Shown here piece after piece: positions 52,391 to 61,754 of a DNA stretch of 64,000 nt; the first letter of the stretch is position 1, and every line of letters begins with the position of its first letter. Position numbers and translations under genes: made by a program. This stretch comes from Leifsonia xyli subsp. cynodontis DSM 46306 (GTDB taxonomy: Bacteria > Actinomycetota > Actinomycetes > Actinomycetales > Microbacteriaceae): contig NC_022438.1 in NCBI RefSeq assembly GCF_000470775.1, forward strand, positions 248,001 to 312,000, given 5' to 3'. The notes below the pieces were generated by a model, which was given only the letters and a program-made list of their open reading frames with translations, did no database searches and was not told the DNA's origin.

Positions 52391-53869
52391 TTATTGCAGC
52401 GCGGAGGTCAGTCGCGCGAGGTTGTCCAGCACAGTCGAGCGCAACGGCTGCCGCATCCACTCATCCAACGTCAGCTCGCGGCTGTCCCGTCGGTAACCGT
52501 CCTCGATAGCCCGCATCTGCTCGACGAACGAACGGCCCCTCACCATCAGAGAGACCTCCATGTTCAACTGGAAGGAGCGCATGTCCATATTGCTCGAGCC
52601 GATCACCGCGACCTCGTCGTCGATGGTGAAGTGCTTGGCGTGCAGGATGTACGGCGCCTTGTACATCCAGATCCTCACTCCGGCGCGCAGCAAGGCTTCG
52701 TAGTAAGACCGCTGGGCGTGGTAGACAAGCGCCTGATCCCCGATCTCCGAGACGAACAGATCGACCGCGATACCCCGCTGCGTCGCGGTGGTGATCGCGG
52801 TGAGCATGGACTCGTCGGGGACGAAGTAGGGCGATGTGATGACGATACGCTCTTGCGCGTAGTAGAGCAGCGCCAGAAACAGCCGGAGATTGTTCTCGCC
52901 GGCGAATCCGGGACCCGAAGGCACGACCTGCGCGTCGAGTTCGTCCGCGTCGAGTTCGTCCGCGTCGAGTTCGACCGCGATAGGCTCCGTCTCCCGCCGC
53001 AGGAGTTCGTCGGTTTCGCTGTACCAGTCCGTGATGAAGATCGCGTTCAGACCGGCGACGATCGGACCCTCGAGCCGGAGGATCAGCTCTTTCCACTGGA
53101 GACCGCGCTTGATGTTGGAGCGCTTGTTGTAACTGCGGTCGATGACGTTCTGCGAACCCATGAAGGCGACATGCCCGTCGATCACGAGCAGCTTCCGGTG
53201 GTTGCGGAGGTCGGGCCGCTGATACTTTCCCCTGAACGGCTGCACCGGGAGCATGAGGTGCCACTTCGCACCCATCTCGGTGAGCCGGTGGATCGTGGCC
53301 CTGTAGCCGGGCGTCCGGACCGACGCGATGTGATCGAGCAGCACCCGCACGGTCACCCCCCGTCGCACCGCACGTTCCAGCGCGTCGAAGAACGGCGCTG
53401 TCGTCTTGTCGAGGGTCAGGATGTAGAACTCGACATGGACGTAGCGGCGCGCGGCCGCGATCTCCTCCGTCATCGCCGCGAGCGAGCCCACATAGTCGCC
53501 GTTGAGCGAAGCCCGGTTGCCGCCCACGAGAGGCATCGCACCGAGGTTGCGGTTCAGTTCGACGACCGACTGGAGCCACGGCGGCCAGGGATGGTCGTGC
53601 CGCACACGCTCCATACCCTCGGTGCTGTCGATGATGAAGGAGTTGATCTCCTGCTGCTTCTCCCGGCGCGCCTTCGGCAGCTTATAGCTGCCGATCAGCA
53701 GGAAGAACAGCACTCCGATGTACGGGATGAGGAAAATGGCCAGCAGCCAGGCGGTCGCCGAGGAGGGCTTGCGATTCCGGGGAACCACGATGATCGCCAC
53801 GACACGGATCACGAAGTCGAACAGGAGCAGGAAGACCATGACGACCGTGGCCAAGAACCCGTCGCCCAT
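52391..53869 (-). CDS. cls: Cardiolipin synthase (phospholipase D type)
   Basis: The 492-residue enzyme joins two phosphatidylglycerols (or PG with CDP-DAG-related lipids) to cardiolipin in the membrane. Two N-terminal membrane helices (TVVMVFLLLFDFVIRVVAII, ATAWLLAIFLIPYIGVLFFL) are followed by two HKD motifs: NHRKLLVIDGHVAFMGSQN and LHAKHFTIDDEVAVIGSSN. Between them is an acidic repeat ELDADELDADELDA, encoded by a 15-bp tandem repeat. The start ATG 53867-53869 gives the full family N-terminus. Confidence 0.94.
   Translation of the reverse strand: MGDGFLATVVMVFLLLFDFVIRVVAIIVVPRNRKPSSATAWLLAIFLIPYIGVLFFLLIGSYKLPKARREKQQEINSFIIDSTEGMERVRHDHPWPPWLQSVVELNRNLGAMPLVGGNRASLNGDYVGSLAAMTEEIAAARRYVHVEFYILTLDKTTAPFFDALERAVRRGVTVRVLLDHIASVRTPGYRATIHRLTEMGAKWHLMLPVQPFRGKYQRPDLRNHRKLLVIDGHVAFMGSQNVIDRSYNKRSNIKRGLQWKELILRLEGPIVAGLNAIFITDWYSETDELLRRETEPIAVELDADELDADELDAQVVPSGPGFAGENNLRLFLALLYYAQERIVITSPYFVPDESMLTAITTATQRGIAVDLFVSEIGDQALVYHAQRSYYEALLRAGVRIWMYKAPYILHAKHFTIDDEVAVIGSSNMDMRSFQLNMEVSLMVRGRSFVEQMRAIEDGYRRDSRELTLDEWMRQPLRSTVLDNLARLTSALQ
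52931..52975. repeat. 15-bp tandem repeat in cls, three copies
   Basis: The unit CGCGTCGAGTTCGTC occurs at 52931-52945 and 52946-52960, and once more with one change (ACC for TCC region) at 52961-52975. It encodes repeats of five residues (Asp-Glu-Leu-Asp-Ala) between the two HKD motifs, so copy number can vary without breaking the frame. Confidence 0.85.
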
Positions 53870-54003
53870 CCGCCGTCCCTCCGGTCATGTCCGCCGAGAG
53901 TCCCGATCGGCATCCTCAGGAATACCGTAGCGAAGTGCGCCGCGACGCTGCTACGACTCGCTCGGCCGGGAGGTTCCGGCAGCGCTCCCGGTTTTCGGGA
54001 CGG

Positions 54004-54177
54004 CTACGGTTTGGGCGCGAGCCCGCGCTTCGTGCGCTCCTCGGCCTCCATGCGCGCGTACACCTTCCGCTCGGTGCGGTCGGCGTGGACGATCTTTCGC
54101 ATGATCATCCAGAAGAGCAGACCGACGAGCACGGTCGGTGCGAGCGACCAGACGATTCCGCCGACGATTTCACTCAT
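54004..54177 (-). CDS. Small single-pass membrane protein
   Basis: The 57-residue protein begins MSEIVGGIVWSLAPTVLVGL, has one membrane helix (APTVLVGLLFWMIMRKIV) and a charged C-terminal tail (HADRTERKVYARMEAEERTK). Such short proteins are common beside cytochrome assembly genes in actinobacteria. I chose ATG 54175-54177; the longer open frame to 54279 overlaps the divergent ctaG-like gene. Function unknown. Confidence 0.65.
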   Translation of the reverse strand: MSEIVGGIVWSLAPTVLVGLLFWMIMRKIVHADRTERKVYARMEAEERTKRGLAPKP

Positions 54178-54277
54178 AGCGGGATAATGGTATCCCGCCC
54201 AGCTGGGAACGGAGTCCCTCACGCCACCTCTCGCCGTCTTCCTCTCGACCTGGTCATTCGATCCGGCCGCCGCCGTC

Positions 54278-55102
54278 ATGATCGTGGCGGCAGCGACGCT
54301 CTACCTCTCGGGGGTGGTGCGGCTCCGGCAGAACGGGCATCGCTGGCCGTTTCGGCTCACAAGCGCGTTCCTCTTCCTGGGGCTCGGGTCCTATGCGGTG
54401 GTCTCGTTCGGCTTCCTTGGCTCCGAGAGCACCGACCTCCGCTGGGCGTTCAGCACGCGCATCGCGCTGCTGCTCTTCGTCGTCCCGGGGCTGCTCGCGA
54501 TCGGCCGGCCGGCCGCACTGGCGCGAGCTGCGCTCAGCGGCCGCGGCCGGGAGCGCACGGCCCGGGCGATGCGCTCCCGGCCGGTCCGGCTGTTCGGCAA
54601 CGCGATCTTCGCGCCCGCCTTCGCGTGCGCCGTGTTCCTGGTGTTCCTGACTCCGGTCGCCACGATTCTGCGCGGTTCTCCCTGGTCAGAGTGGGCCATC
54701 TCCGTTCTGACGCCGCTCACCGGTCTGCTGCTCGTCCTGCCGATCGCCGCGCACTCGCTCGTCCGCACTGGTTTCTTCGTGACAGTCGAGTTCCTGCTGG
54801 CGTTCGTGGAGATGCTGCTCGATGCGATCCCCGGACTCCTCCTGCGGCTGAACGACAGCGTTCTCGACCACGCCCCGGCGATCACCGGACGGATGCCGTT
54901 CTGGTTCCCCACTCCGCTGCACGATCAGCACCTGTCCGGGGACTTCCTCTGGTTCATCGCGGAGATCGCGGATGTCCCGATCCTGGTGCTGCTTTTCGTG
55001 CGGTGGATGCGCCTGGATCGCCGCGAAGGCCGTCGGCTCGACGAGCTGACCGACGAGGAGATGGCGGAGCTCACCCGTGTACACCTCGAGCGCCGCGGCT
55101 GA
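54278..55102 (+). CDS. Cytochrome c oxidase assembly factor CtaG-like membrane protein
   Basis: At least 274 residues with about seven membrane helices. It matches the caa3-type CtaG family: AATLYLSGVVRLRQNGHRWP, GLGSYAVVSFGFLGSES, ALLLFVVPGLLAIGRP, HSLVRTGFFVTVEFLLAF, and a last helix before a charged tail. Family members help insert copper into cytochrome oxidase. ATG 54278 appears truncated: upstream in frame the sequence continues as a family-like N-terminus (PPLAVFLSTWSFDPAAAV) back to about 54221, where GGAG precedes ACG CCA. A non-standard or mutated start is likely. Confidence 0.8.
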   Translation: MIVAAATLYLSGVVRLRQNGHRWPFRLTSAFLFLGLGSYAVVSFGFLGSESTDLRWAFSTRIALLLFVVPGLLAIGRPAALARAALSGRGRERTARAMRSRPVRLFGNAIFAPAFACAVFLVFLTPVATILRGSPWSEWAISVLTPLTGLLLVLPIAAHSLVRTGFFVTVEFLLAFVEMLLDAIPGLLLRLNDSVLDHAPAITGRMPFWFPTPLHDQHLSGDFLWFIAEIADVPILVLLFVRWMRLDRREGRRLDELTDEEMAELTRVHLERRG

Positions 55103-55131
55103 CACGGCTGGGTCCCTCTCCTCGCCAACCT

Positions 55132-56646
55132 CTACTTGACGAGCGGGAACAGGATGGTCTCACGGATGCCGAGGCCGGTCAAAGCCATCAGCAAGCGGTC
55201 GATGCCCATCCCCATGCCGCCAGTGGGCGGCATCCCGAACTCGAGCGCGCGAAGAAACTCCTCGTCCAGACGCATCGCCTCGTCGTCGCCCGCCGCGGCC
55301 AATCGCGCCTGCTCCACAAAGCGTTCGCGCTGGACGACCGGATCCACCAGTTCCGAGTAGCCGGTGGCGAGCTCGAAACCGCGCGTGTAGAGGTCCCACT
55401 TCTCGACAACGCCCGGGCGCGAACGGTGTACACGCACGAGCGGGCTGGTGTCCACAGGGAAGTCCATGACGAACGTCGGACGGACGAGTCCGCTCTTGAC
55501 GTGATGCTCCCAGAGCTCCTCCACGTACTTGCCGGGCAGCGGGTGCTCGATCTCGACACCGGCCTCGACCGCAAGCTCGCGCAGCCGTGGCATCGGGGTC
55601 TCCGGGGTGATCTCCTCGCCGAGCGCCTCCGAGAGGCTGTCGTACATCCGGATGCGGTCCCAGTCGCCGCTGAGATCGTACTCGGTCCCGTCCGCCCAGG
55701 TGACGACATGCGAACCGGAGACGGCGACCGCCGCGTTCTGGATGAGCGCCTGCGTCAGGTCGGCGATGGTGTTGTAGTCGCCGTACGCCTGGTACGCCTC
55801 GAGCATGGCGAACTCCGGCGAGTGCGTGGAATCCGCTCCCTCGTTGCGGAAGTTGCGGTTGATCTCGAACACCCGGTCGATGCCGCCGACGACGGCGCGC
55901 TTGAGGTAGAGCTCCGGCGCGATGCGGAGGAAGAGCTCCGTGTCGAAGGCGTTCGAGTGGGTCACGAACGGACGGGCCGAGGCACCGCCGTGCATGACCT
56001 GCAACATCGGGGTCTCGACCTCGATGAAACCGCTGTCGGCGAAAGTCGTGCGGAGGCTCGACACGACGGCGGCGCGATCGAGGACATTCCGGCGGGCTCG
56101 ATCGCGCGCGATCAGGTCGAGATAGCGGGAGCGAACGCGCGTCTCTTCGCTCAGCTCATTGTGGAGGTTCGGGAGCGGGAGGATCGCCTTCGAGGCGATC
56201 TGCCAGGCCACGGCCATGATCGACAGCTCACCACGACGGCTGGAGATGACCTCGCCCGAGACGAAGACGTGATCGCCCAGGTCCACGAACTCCTTCCAGC
56301 GCGCCAACGACTCCTCGCCGACCTCGGCCAGCGACACCATCGCCTGAATGCGCGAACCGTCTCCCGACTGGAGCACAGCGAAGCACAGTTTGCCGGTGTT
56401 CCGGAGGAAGACGACACGACCCGCGACGCCCACGGTCTCGCCGGAGACCTCGTCCGCGGCGAGGTGACCCCACTTCTCACGCACCTCCGGAATCGTCGTC
56501 GTCACCGGGAGCCCTACCGGGTACGCACCGCCACCGAGGTCGCGGGCGTCGGCGATGAGCCGCTCGCGCTTGCCAAGCCGGACAGCCTTCTGCTCGCTGA
56601 TCTCCTCGTCGGTGAGCTCAGGGGTTTCCGTCGGCGTATCGGTCAT
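55132..56646 (-). CDS. lysS: Lysyl-tRNA synthetase (class II)
   Basis: The 504-residue enzyme charges tRNA-Lys. It has an N-terminal OB-fold with [20 protein letters not shown] and class II motifs: motif 2 [20 protein letters not shown] and motif 3 [22 protein letters not shown] 56644-56646 is the start. It follows panC in the same direction. Confidence 0.96.
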   Translation of the reverse strand: MTDTPTETPELTDEEISEQKAVRLGKRERLIADARDLGGGAYPVGLPVTTTIPEVREKWGHLAADEVSGETVGVAGRVVFLRNTGKLCFAVLQSGDGSRIQAMVSLAEVGEESLARWKEFVDLGDHVFVSGEVISSRRGELSIMAVAWQIASKAILPLPNLHNELSEETRVRSRYLDLIARDRARRNVLDRAAVVSSLRTTFADSGFIEVETPMLQVMHGGASARPFVTHSNAFDTELFLRIAPELYLKRAVVGGIDRVFEINRNFRNEGADSTHSPEFAMLEAYQAYGDYNTIADLTQALIQNAAVAVSGSHVVTWADGTEYDLSGDWDRIRMYDSLSEALGEEITPETPMPRLRELAVEAGVEIEHPLPGKYVEELWEHHVKSGLVRPTFVMDFPVDTSPLVRVHRSRPGVVEKWDLYTRGFELATGYSELVDPVVQRERFVEQARLAAAGDDEAMRLDEEFLRALEFGMPPTGGMGMGIDRLLMALTGLGIRETILFPLVK

Positions 56647-56688
56647 TGTTTCTTCCGTTCGGATGCGGGGGAGGCGATGGTCGTTCGA

Positions 56689-57564
56689 TCAGGGCAGCGT
56701 GATGCGCTCGTTGTCGATCAACCGGGTCGATCCGACACACGCGGCGATCAGGAGGAGTGCCGGCCCGTGGTGATTCGGCGCGACCTCGCGGAAGGTGCTC
56801 TGGTCGACGATCACGAGATAGTCCAGCCTAACGACTGGTTCGGCCTTCACGCGCGCACGGGCGGCAGTGAGCACCGCCGCCGCTCCGCCTGCGCTGGCCG
56901 CGGCGCCGTCAGCCAGCGCACGCGACAGCGTCGCCGCCGCGGCGCGGGCGTCGGCGTCCAGATACCGGTTCCGGCTGGACAGCGCGAGTCCGTCCGGCTC
57001 CCGAACCGTATCGACCACGGCGATGGTCACCGGGAGGTTCAGATCGTCGACCATCCGGCCGACGAGATACACCTGCTGCGCGTCCTTCTGGCCGAACACA
57101 GCGACATCCGGCTGCGCGATCCCGAAGAGTTTGGCGACGACAGTCAGCATCCCGTCGAAATGCCCCGGCCGCGAGACGCCCTCGAGCAGGCCGCCGACCG
57201 CTCCGGCGGTCACGCGCGTCGAGGATTCGCCCCGCGGGTACATCTCCGCTGCGGTCGGGGTGAACACGATGTCTGCCAGCCCGTCCAGCAGCGCGACATC
57301 CGCATCCAGCGTGCGCGGGTAGCGGTCGAGGTCCTCCCCCGACCCGAATTGCAGGGGGTTCACGAAGATCGAGACGACCACGATCCCCCCGAGATCGCGA
57401 GCGTGGTTCACCAACCGCACGTGCCCCTCGTGCAGCGCACCCATCGTCGGCACGAGCACCACACGGCTGGCCGGCGCATCGGACGCCCCTTCAGCGCCCG
57501 CAGTCCGCCGGGCAGTGCTGAGAGTCTCGCGGAGGGCTGCGATAGCAGTCACGACAGTGGGCAT
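56689..57564 (-). CDS. panC: Pantothenate synthetase
   Basis: The 291-residue enzyme condenses pantoate and beta-alanine with ATP, the last step to pantothenate. It has the nucleotide-binding LVPTMGALHEGHVRLVNHA, FVNPLQFGSGEDLDRYP, VFGQKDAQQVYLVGRMV and LALSSRNRYLD. I chose ATG 57562-57564 because AAAGGA lies just upstream; the longer frame to 57708 lacks family sequence. It lies between the DUF2520 gene and lysS in the usual actinobacterial order. Confidence 0.95.
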   Translation of the reverse strand: MPTVVTAIAALRETLSTARRTAGAEGASDAPASRVVLVPTMGALHEGHVRLVNHARDLGGIVVVSIFVNPLQFGSGEDLDRYPRTLDADVALLDGLADIVFTPTAAEMYPRGESSTRVTAGAVGGLLEGVSRPGHFDGMLTVVAKLFGIAQPDVAVFGQKDAQQVYLVGRMVDDLNLPVTIAVVDTVREPDGLALSSRNRYLDADARAAAATLSRALADGAAASAGGAAAVLTAARARVKAEPVVRLDYLVIVDQSTFREVAPNHHGPALLLIAACVGSTRLIDNERITLP

Positions 57565-57748
57565 GGTGTCCTTTCGGGAGGCGGAGACGTTCGGAGCGGA
57601 GAGAGGGCCAGAGGTGGAGAGGGGGACGTGCGTCGAACAGGTGGGAGACAGACGGAGGCCGGACGGAGGGAAGTCAGAGATCGAGAGGCTGGAATGCGGC
57701 CCTCTCATTCTACCTCGTTCGCGCTCTCCTCGGCCCGCCGCGCTCCGC

Positions 57749-58531
57749 TCAGCCCCCGTGCGATTCGGGCAGACTGCCGTCGTCCTCCGGCTCCTCGGCG
57801 AACTCCGCCAGCATGTCGCTGACCTCCAGCGCGGACGCCGTCCCCGCTCGCGTCAACGCATTGTCCACCGCCGACCGCACGAGGGAGCTGAGGAACGATC
57901 CCGGATTCTCGACGCCGATGCCCCGCAGAATCCCCGTCGACTGCCCGACGATGGATCGAGAGAACGAGGTCGCGGTCGCAATCGCCTCCGCGTAAGCCGC
58001 GCGGTCCTCCTCCGCGACGACCACGGGCTCGCCACCCATCTCGACCACGAGCGCCTGACCGATCGGCAGCACCGGGGCCGGAGCCGTCACGGCGAAATAG
58101 CTCTCGGTGAGGCGCGCGAGATCCAGGCTGGTTCCGGTGAACGCCAGGGCCGGGTGGACGGCGAGCGGGATGACCCTCGCCACCGCAGCCGGGCGGAGCA
58201 CGCCGACCCCGTGGCCGGGTGCAGTGTGCAGCACGATCTGTCCAGGCTGCCACGTCCCGGTCGCAGCGAGCCCGGCGACGAGCGCGGGCAGTTCCTGGTC
58301 CGGCACCGCGAGCAGGACGAGTTCGCTGCGCTCGATCAGCGTCGGCACCTCCAGGATGGGAACCCCGGGGAGCATCGCCTCGACGCGTTCGCGGCTGGGC
58401 TCGGACACCGCAGACACCCCGACGATCGCGTGCCCGGCTCCGGCGAGAGCGGCGCCCAGCACGGGGCCGACATGCCCACCGCCGACGACACCGACGCCAA
58501 GACGTCCCGAACGGGTGGAAGTGGGAGTCAC
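57749..58531 (-). CDS. Rossmann-fold/DUF2520 oxidoreductase-like protein
   Basis: The 260-residue protein starts with a Rossmann motif (GRLGVGVVGGGHVGPVLGAA) and has the DUF2520 C-terminal domain (VHPALAFTGTSLDLARLTES, GVENPGSFLSSLVRSAVDNA). In actinobacteria this gene usually lies just before panC and is suspected to act as an NADP-dependent ketopantoate-type reductase. GTG 58529-58531 overlaps the stop of the PH-domain gene by two bases. Confidence 0.88.
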   Translation of the reverse strand: MTPTSTRSGRLGVGVVGGGHVGPVLGAALAGAGHAIVGVSAVSEPSRERVEAMLPGVPILEVPTLIERSELVLLAVPDQELPALVAGLAATGTWQPGQIVLHTAPGHGVGVLRPAAVARVIPLAVHPALAFTGTSLDLARLTESYFAVTAPAPVLPIGQALVVEMGGEPVVVAEEDRAAYAEAIATATSFSRSIVGQSTGILRGIGVENPGSFLSSLVRSAVDNALTRAGTASALEVSDMLAEFAEEPEDDGSLPESHGG

Positions 58532-60282
58532 GCGTTCTCCTCGTGATCGCGAGCGGACGAGGCGGGCGGGACCCGCGGGACAGCCGGAGCGGGCGAGGCC
58601 GTCGGCAGGGTCGGGCCAGGCGGGACCAGGGGCGCTCCCCAGCGATGGCTCTGATCCGACCGGGCCGCCGCGATCGCGCCAGCGGTGACGGTCTCGAAGA
58701 AAGCGACGCCGGTTTCGGCGTCGATGGCGGCGAGGCGGGGTCGGACGGGTCCGCTCACGGTGTGGAAGCGGGCTGCGGTCAAACCGAGGGCGCGATCGAC
58801 GGGCCCCTGGCGGAGTTCGAGGCTCTGGACGCGTGCAAGCGGAACGATCGCGAGGCTGCGCCAGAGGAAACCGCGACGGAGGAGGAGTGCGCCGTCGATG
58901 TGTCGATAGCCTGTCCGATACCAGCTCAGCGGGCGCACCCAGGCGGCACGCACCGGACTGCCCGTGAAGTCGTCGCGTCCGCGGGAGGTCATGCCGGCCA
59001 GGATCGTCGCACGATTTTCGTCGGTGACGAACCCGGGGAGGACGAGGGAGAGCACCCGGACGATGTCGGCCGGGTCCCTGACAGGGAGGATGGTCGTGTT
59101 CGCCTGGCCGGCGGCCCCCTTCTCTCGGGACCGCCCGGCTGTGTCGATACGGATCTGCCACCAGCCGAAGGGCCGCCAGAGCAGCGGTTGCATCACCTCG
59201 ACCGCGTGGACCCGGCCGGGCGGGAGCGTCTCGTTGCTTGTGCTGAGGAGACCGAAGCCGACGCGGACACCGTCGGGCGTCCCCGCTATCGAGTAGCGCA
59301 GCGACTTCGCGAACCGGTTGATGAAAAAGCTCGCGGAACCGATCAAACCCGGCAGCACCACGATGAGCAGCCACGGAGCTCCGTTCGACGCGCCGTAGAC
59401 GAACAACGCGACCACAGCGATGACGAACAGGGAGAAGCCGCTGACGAGGAGCGACCCGAGCAGGCGCAGCGGTGGGATCTTCACGACCGACTCCGGCGAA
59501 GCGGCACCGGGATCGAGCTCGGGAGCCAGAAACTCGCTGACTCGGCGGTTCACGACCTCGCCGACCGCGCTGACAGGAGAGCTGGATGCCCTAGACGCAG
59601 CCGGAGCGGGAGCCGCCTCCACCGTCCGCGCACCCGACGCCAATCGCAGCACATCCCCGCGAAGCCCGTCCGCGAGCGTCGACCCCAGGTACGCCAGTTG
59701 CACATTCGCATCGTGGCCCGCCACGGTGATGTCGAGCTTCGCCGCCCCGAACAGACGCGCAAGCAGCGGCCGGACGACGTTGATCCCCTGGATGCGGTCG
59801 AGGCGCGCCTTCCGCTGGGTGCGGAAAAGGATGCCGCTGCGCACTTCGACCGCGTCACCGGTGATCCGGAAAGTGTGCATCCGCCAGGACAGGGAGAACA
59901 GCGCGAGGCAGCCGATCAGGACGGCGACCACCGCCAGGAGCGCCCATCCCTGCCACCCGCGGTCGTAGATCTCGTCGAGCGGGTCCCCGCCGAAGTCGGG
60001 TACACCGATGAAGAACAGGGCGATGCGCTCGCGCAGGTTCGACAGCACGAAACCGAGCACCGCGATGAAGACGATGCCCTCGCGCAGCAACGGGGTCGCC
60101 GGATGCAGGCGGTGCCATTCGCCGTCGGTGAACCGTTCGGCCGACCGTTCCCTGGCGGAGAGGCGGGCGGGGACGCGGGGAGGGCGACCGCCGACCGCCC
60201 CGGCGCCGACCGCCCCGGCGCCGCGTGCCGTGGCCGGCGTCGCCTCGCCGCCCGGCCCGTCTTCCCGCTCCGGCTCGGTCAC
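58528..60282 (-). CDS. Membrane protein with bacterial PH (DUF304/bPH2) domains
   Basis: The 584-residue protein resembles YdbT. It has three bPH2-type segments, each after membrane helices: AVEVRSGILFRTQRKARLDR, VRVGFGLLSTSNETLPPGRV, and GALLLRRGFLWRSLAIVPLA. A Pro/Ala-rich tail ends the protein. GTG 60280-60282 overlaps the stop of the smaller PH protein upstream, which fixes the start. This pair is conserved in the folate cluster of Microbacteriaceae; the role is unknown, perhaps membrane or envelope stress. Confidence 0.87.
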   Translation of the reverse strand: MTEPEREDGPGGEATPATARGAGAVGAGAVGGRPPRVPARLSARERSAERFTDGEWHRLHPATPLLREGIVFIAVLGFVLSNLRERIALFFIGVPDFGGDPLDEIYDRGWQGWALLAVVAVLIGCLALFSLSWRMHTFRITGDAVEVRSGILFRTQRKARLDRIQGINVVRPLLARLFGAAKLDITVAGHDANVQLAYLGSTLADGLRGDVLRLASGARTVEAAPAPAASRASSSPVSAVGEVVNRRVSEFLAPELDPGAASPESVVKIPPLRLLGSLLVSGFSLFVIAVVALFVYGASNGAPWLLIVVLPGLIGSASFFINRFAKSLRYSIAGTPDGVRVGFGLLSTSNETLPPGRVHAVEVMQPLLWRPFGWWQIRIDTAGRSREKGAAGQANTTILPVRDPADIVRVLSLVLPGFVTDENRATILAGMTSRGRDDFTGSPVRAAWVRPLSWYRTGYRHIDGALLLRRGFLWRSLAIVPLARVQSLELRQGPVDRALGLTAARFHTVSGPVRPRLAAIDAETGVAFFETVTAGAIAAARSDQSHRWGAPLVPPGPTLPTASPAPAVPRVPPASSARDHEENA

Positions 60283-60764
60283 AGTCCCGTCCGGCGGCTC
60301 TCGGCCAGCTCCACGAGGCGGTCGCGCAGCTCTCCGGCCTCCGCCTCCGGCAGCCCCGGGATGAGCACACCGGTCGAGGCGGCCGCGGTCACGAATTTGA
60401 GGTCCGCGAGGCCGAGCACCCGCCCCACCGGTCCGCGGGTGATGTCGATCAGCTGCATGCGGCCGTAGGGCACGGACACGAAGCGCTGGAACAGGATGCC
60501 GCGACGGAAGAGCAGATCGTCGTCCCGGAGCACGAAGCCGATCGATCGGGCTCGGCGGCGGGCGACGAACAGCGAGACCAGCGTGACCGCGATGACCCCC
60601 GCCAGGAGCAGCCAGCCCCACCTCCAGCCGGCGGCGAGCCACAAGAAGGCCGTTGCTGCGGTGAGCACGATCCCGGTGGTGAGCGTGCTGGCGATCACGA
60701 CGACCACGTACTTGGGCGAGACCCTCCTCCAGTCGCCGACGGCCAGCTCAACGGGTGGGGGCAT
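60279..60764 (-). CDS. Small bacterial PH-domain protein (YdbS-like)
   Basis: The 161-residue protein has two membrane helices (VVVVIASTLTTGIVLTAATA, WGWLLLAGVIAVTLVSLFVA) and one bPH2 domain (FVLRDDDLLFRRGILFQRFV, RMQLIDITRGPVGRVLGLAD). It pairs with the large PH protein downstream, as YdbS and YdbT do. ATG 60762-60764 overlaps the DUF3180 stop. Function unknown. Confidence 0.87.
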   Translation of the reverse strand: MPPPVELAVGDWRRVSPKYVVVVIASTLTTGIVLTAATAFLWLAAGWRWGWLLLAGVIAVTLVSLFVARRRARSIGFVLRDDDLLFRRGILFQRFVSVPYGRMQLIDITRGPVGRVLGLADLKFVTAAASTGVLIPGLPEAEAGELRDRLVELAESRRTGL

Positions 60765-61221
60765 CGGCCGGCTCCTTCTCGCTCTCACCGGGCGGGAGGG
60801 TGCAGAAGTACTCGGCGAGGAGGCCGGCGACGAGGAAGATGACGGCGCCGGCCGTGCCCAGGACGGTGAGCAGGACGGCGGCGCCGCCGGGCAGCACCTC
60901 CCGCGTGAAGAGGAAGACCAGGATGCCCGCGCCAGCGCCGGTCAGCACCGCGCCGCTCAGGCCACACGCCTTGGCGAGGAGGACGATCCGCGTCGCCTGG
61001 AACGGGTCGACCCGCCGCGAGCGGGAGCCGCGCACCGAGCGGCGGATCGGGAGGGCGAAGGCGACGATGCCGATCGCGACGGCGACGAGGGTGATCGGCA
61101 GAGTCAGCGGCGGGATGAACACCGCGACCCCGCCACTGGCGGCGGCGACCTCGACGAGGAACCCGAAAACCAGTCCGAGGACGCCGAAGCCGATCAGCGA
61201 GGAGGGCCGGGTGCGTCTCAC
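60748..61221 (-). CDS. DUF3180 membrane protein
   Basis: The 157-residue protein has four membrane helices (SLIGFGVLGLVFGFLVEVAA, LPITLVAVAIGIVAFALPI, GLSGAVLTGAGAGILVFLFT, LLTVLGTAGAVIFLVAGLLA) and the DUF3180 pattern VDPFQATRIVLLAKACGLSG. It is always next to folK in actinobacteria. GTG 61219-61221 overlaps the folK stop. Role unknown. Confidence 0.9.
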   Translation of the reverse strand: MRRTRPSSLIGFGVLGLVFGFLVEVAAASGGVAVFIPPLTLPITLVAVAIGIVAFALPIRRSVRGSRSRRVDPFQATRIVLLAKACGLSGAVLTGAGAGILVFLFTREVLPGGAAVLLTVLGTAGAVIFLVAGLLAEYFCTLPPGESEKEPADAPTR

Positions 61222-61754
61222 GGTGCGGTCTCCTCGAACGGGGTCACGGGGTCGGTGGCGCGGGCGGCGAGGTCTGCGACGCGGCCGTGACCGGGGAGCA
61301 CAGCGTCCGGGGCGATGTCCCGCCAGGGCACGAGGACGAACGCGCGCTCGTGGGCGCGGGGGTGTGGGAGCGTGACCCGCGGATCGTCGGAGACGATGCC
61401 GGAGTAGTCCACGATATCGACGTCGATGGTGCGGTCGCCCCAGCGCTCCTCGCGGACGCGGCCGAGGCCGTCCTCGATGCGGTTGGCCGCGGCGAGCAGA
61501 GCGAGCGGGTCCAGGACGGTGTGGATGAGGACGACCGCGTTCAGGTACGCAGGAGCCTCCCTCGAGATGCCGTCGGGTTTGAGCGCGGGCGTCTCGTACA
61601 GCGGCGAGACCCGTTCGACGCGGATGCCGGGATGAGCGGCCAGAGCGTCGAGGGCGGCGCGAAGGGTCGCGACGCGGTCGCCGACGTTCCCGCCCAGGGC
61701 GAGCACGGCGGGCGCTCCGACATGGAGGCGCTGGCGGCGGGGAGCGGGCCTCAC
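61218..61754 (-). CDS. folK: 2-amino-4-hydroxy-6-hydroxymethyldihydropteridine pyrophosphokinase (HPPK)
   Basis: The 178-residue enzyme transfers pyrophosphate from ATP to the pterin for folate synthesis. Motifs seen: LALGGNVGDRVATLRAALDA, SPLYETPALKPDG, and RWGDRTIDVDIVDYSG followed by LPHPRAHERAFVLVP. GTG 61752-61754 overlaps the folB stop. Confidence 0.95.
   Translation of the reverse strand: MRPAPRRQRLHVGAPAVLALGGNVGDRVATLRAALDALAAHPGIRVERVSPLYETPALKPDGISREAPAYLNAVVLIHTVLDPLALLAAANRIEDGLGRVREERWGDRTIDVDIVDYSGIVSDDPRVTLPHPRAHERAFVLVPWRDIAPDAVLPGHGRVADLAARATDPVTPFEETAP

Noticed and set aside
52931..52975. Short tandem repeats considered as CRISPR
   Set aside because: Units are directly adjacent 15-mers in a coding frame, with no spacers and no cas genes nearby.
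53887..57822. Very long plus-strand open frame (about 1311 codons)
   Set aside because: It is antisense to lysS and panC, crosses the ctaG-like gene in another frame, and has Arg/Pro-rich composition typical of GC-rich shadow frames.
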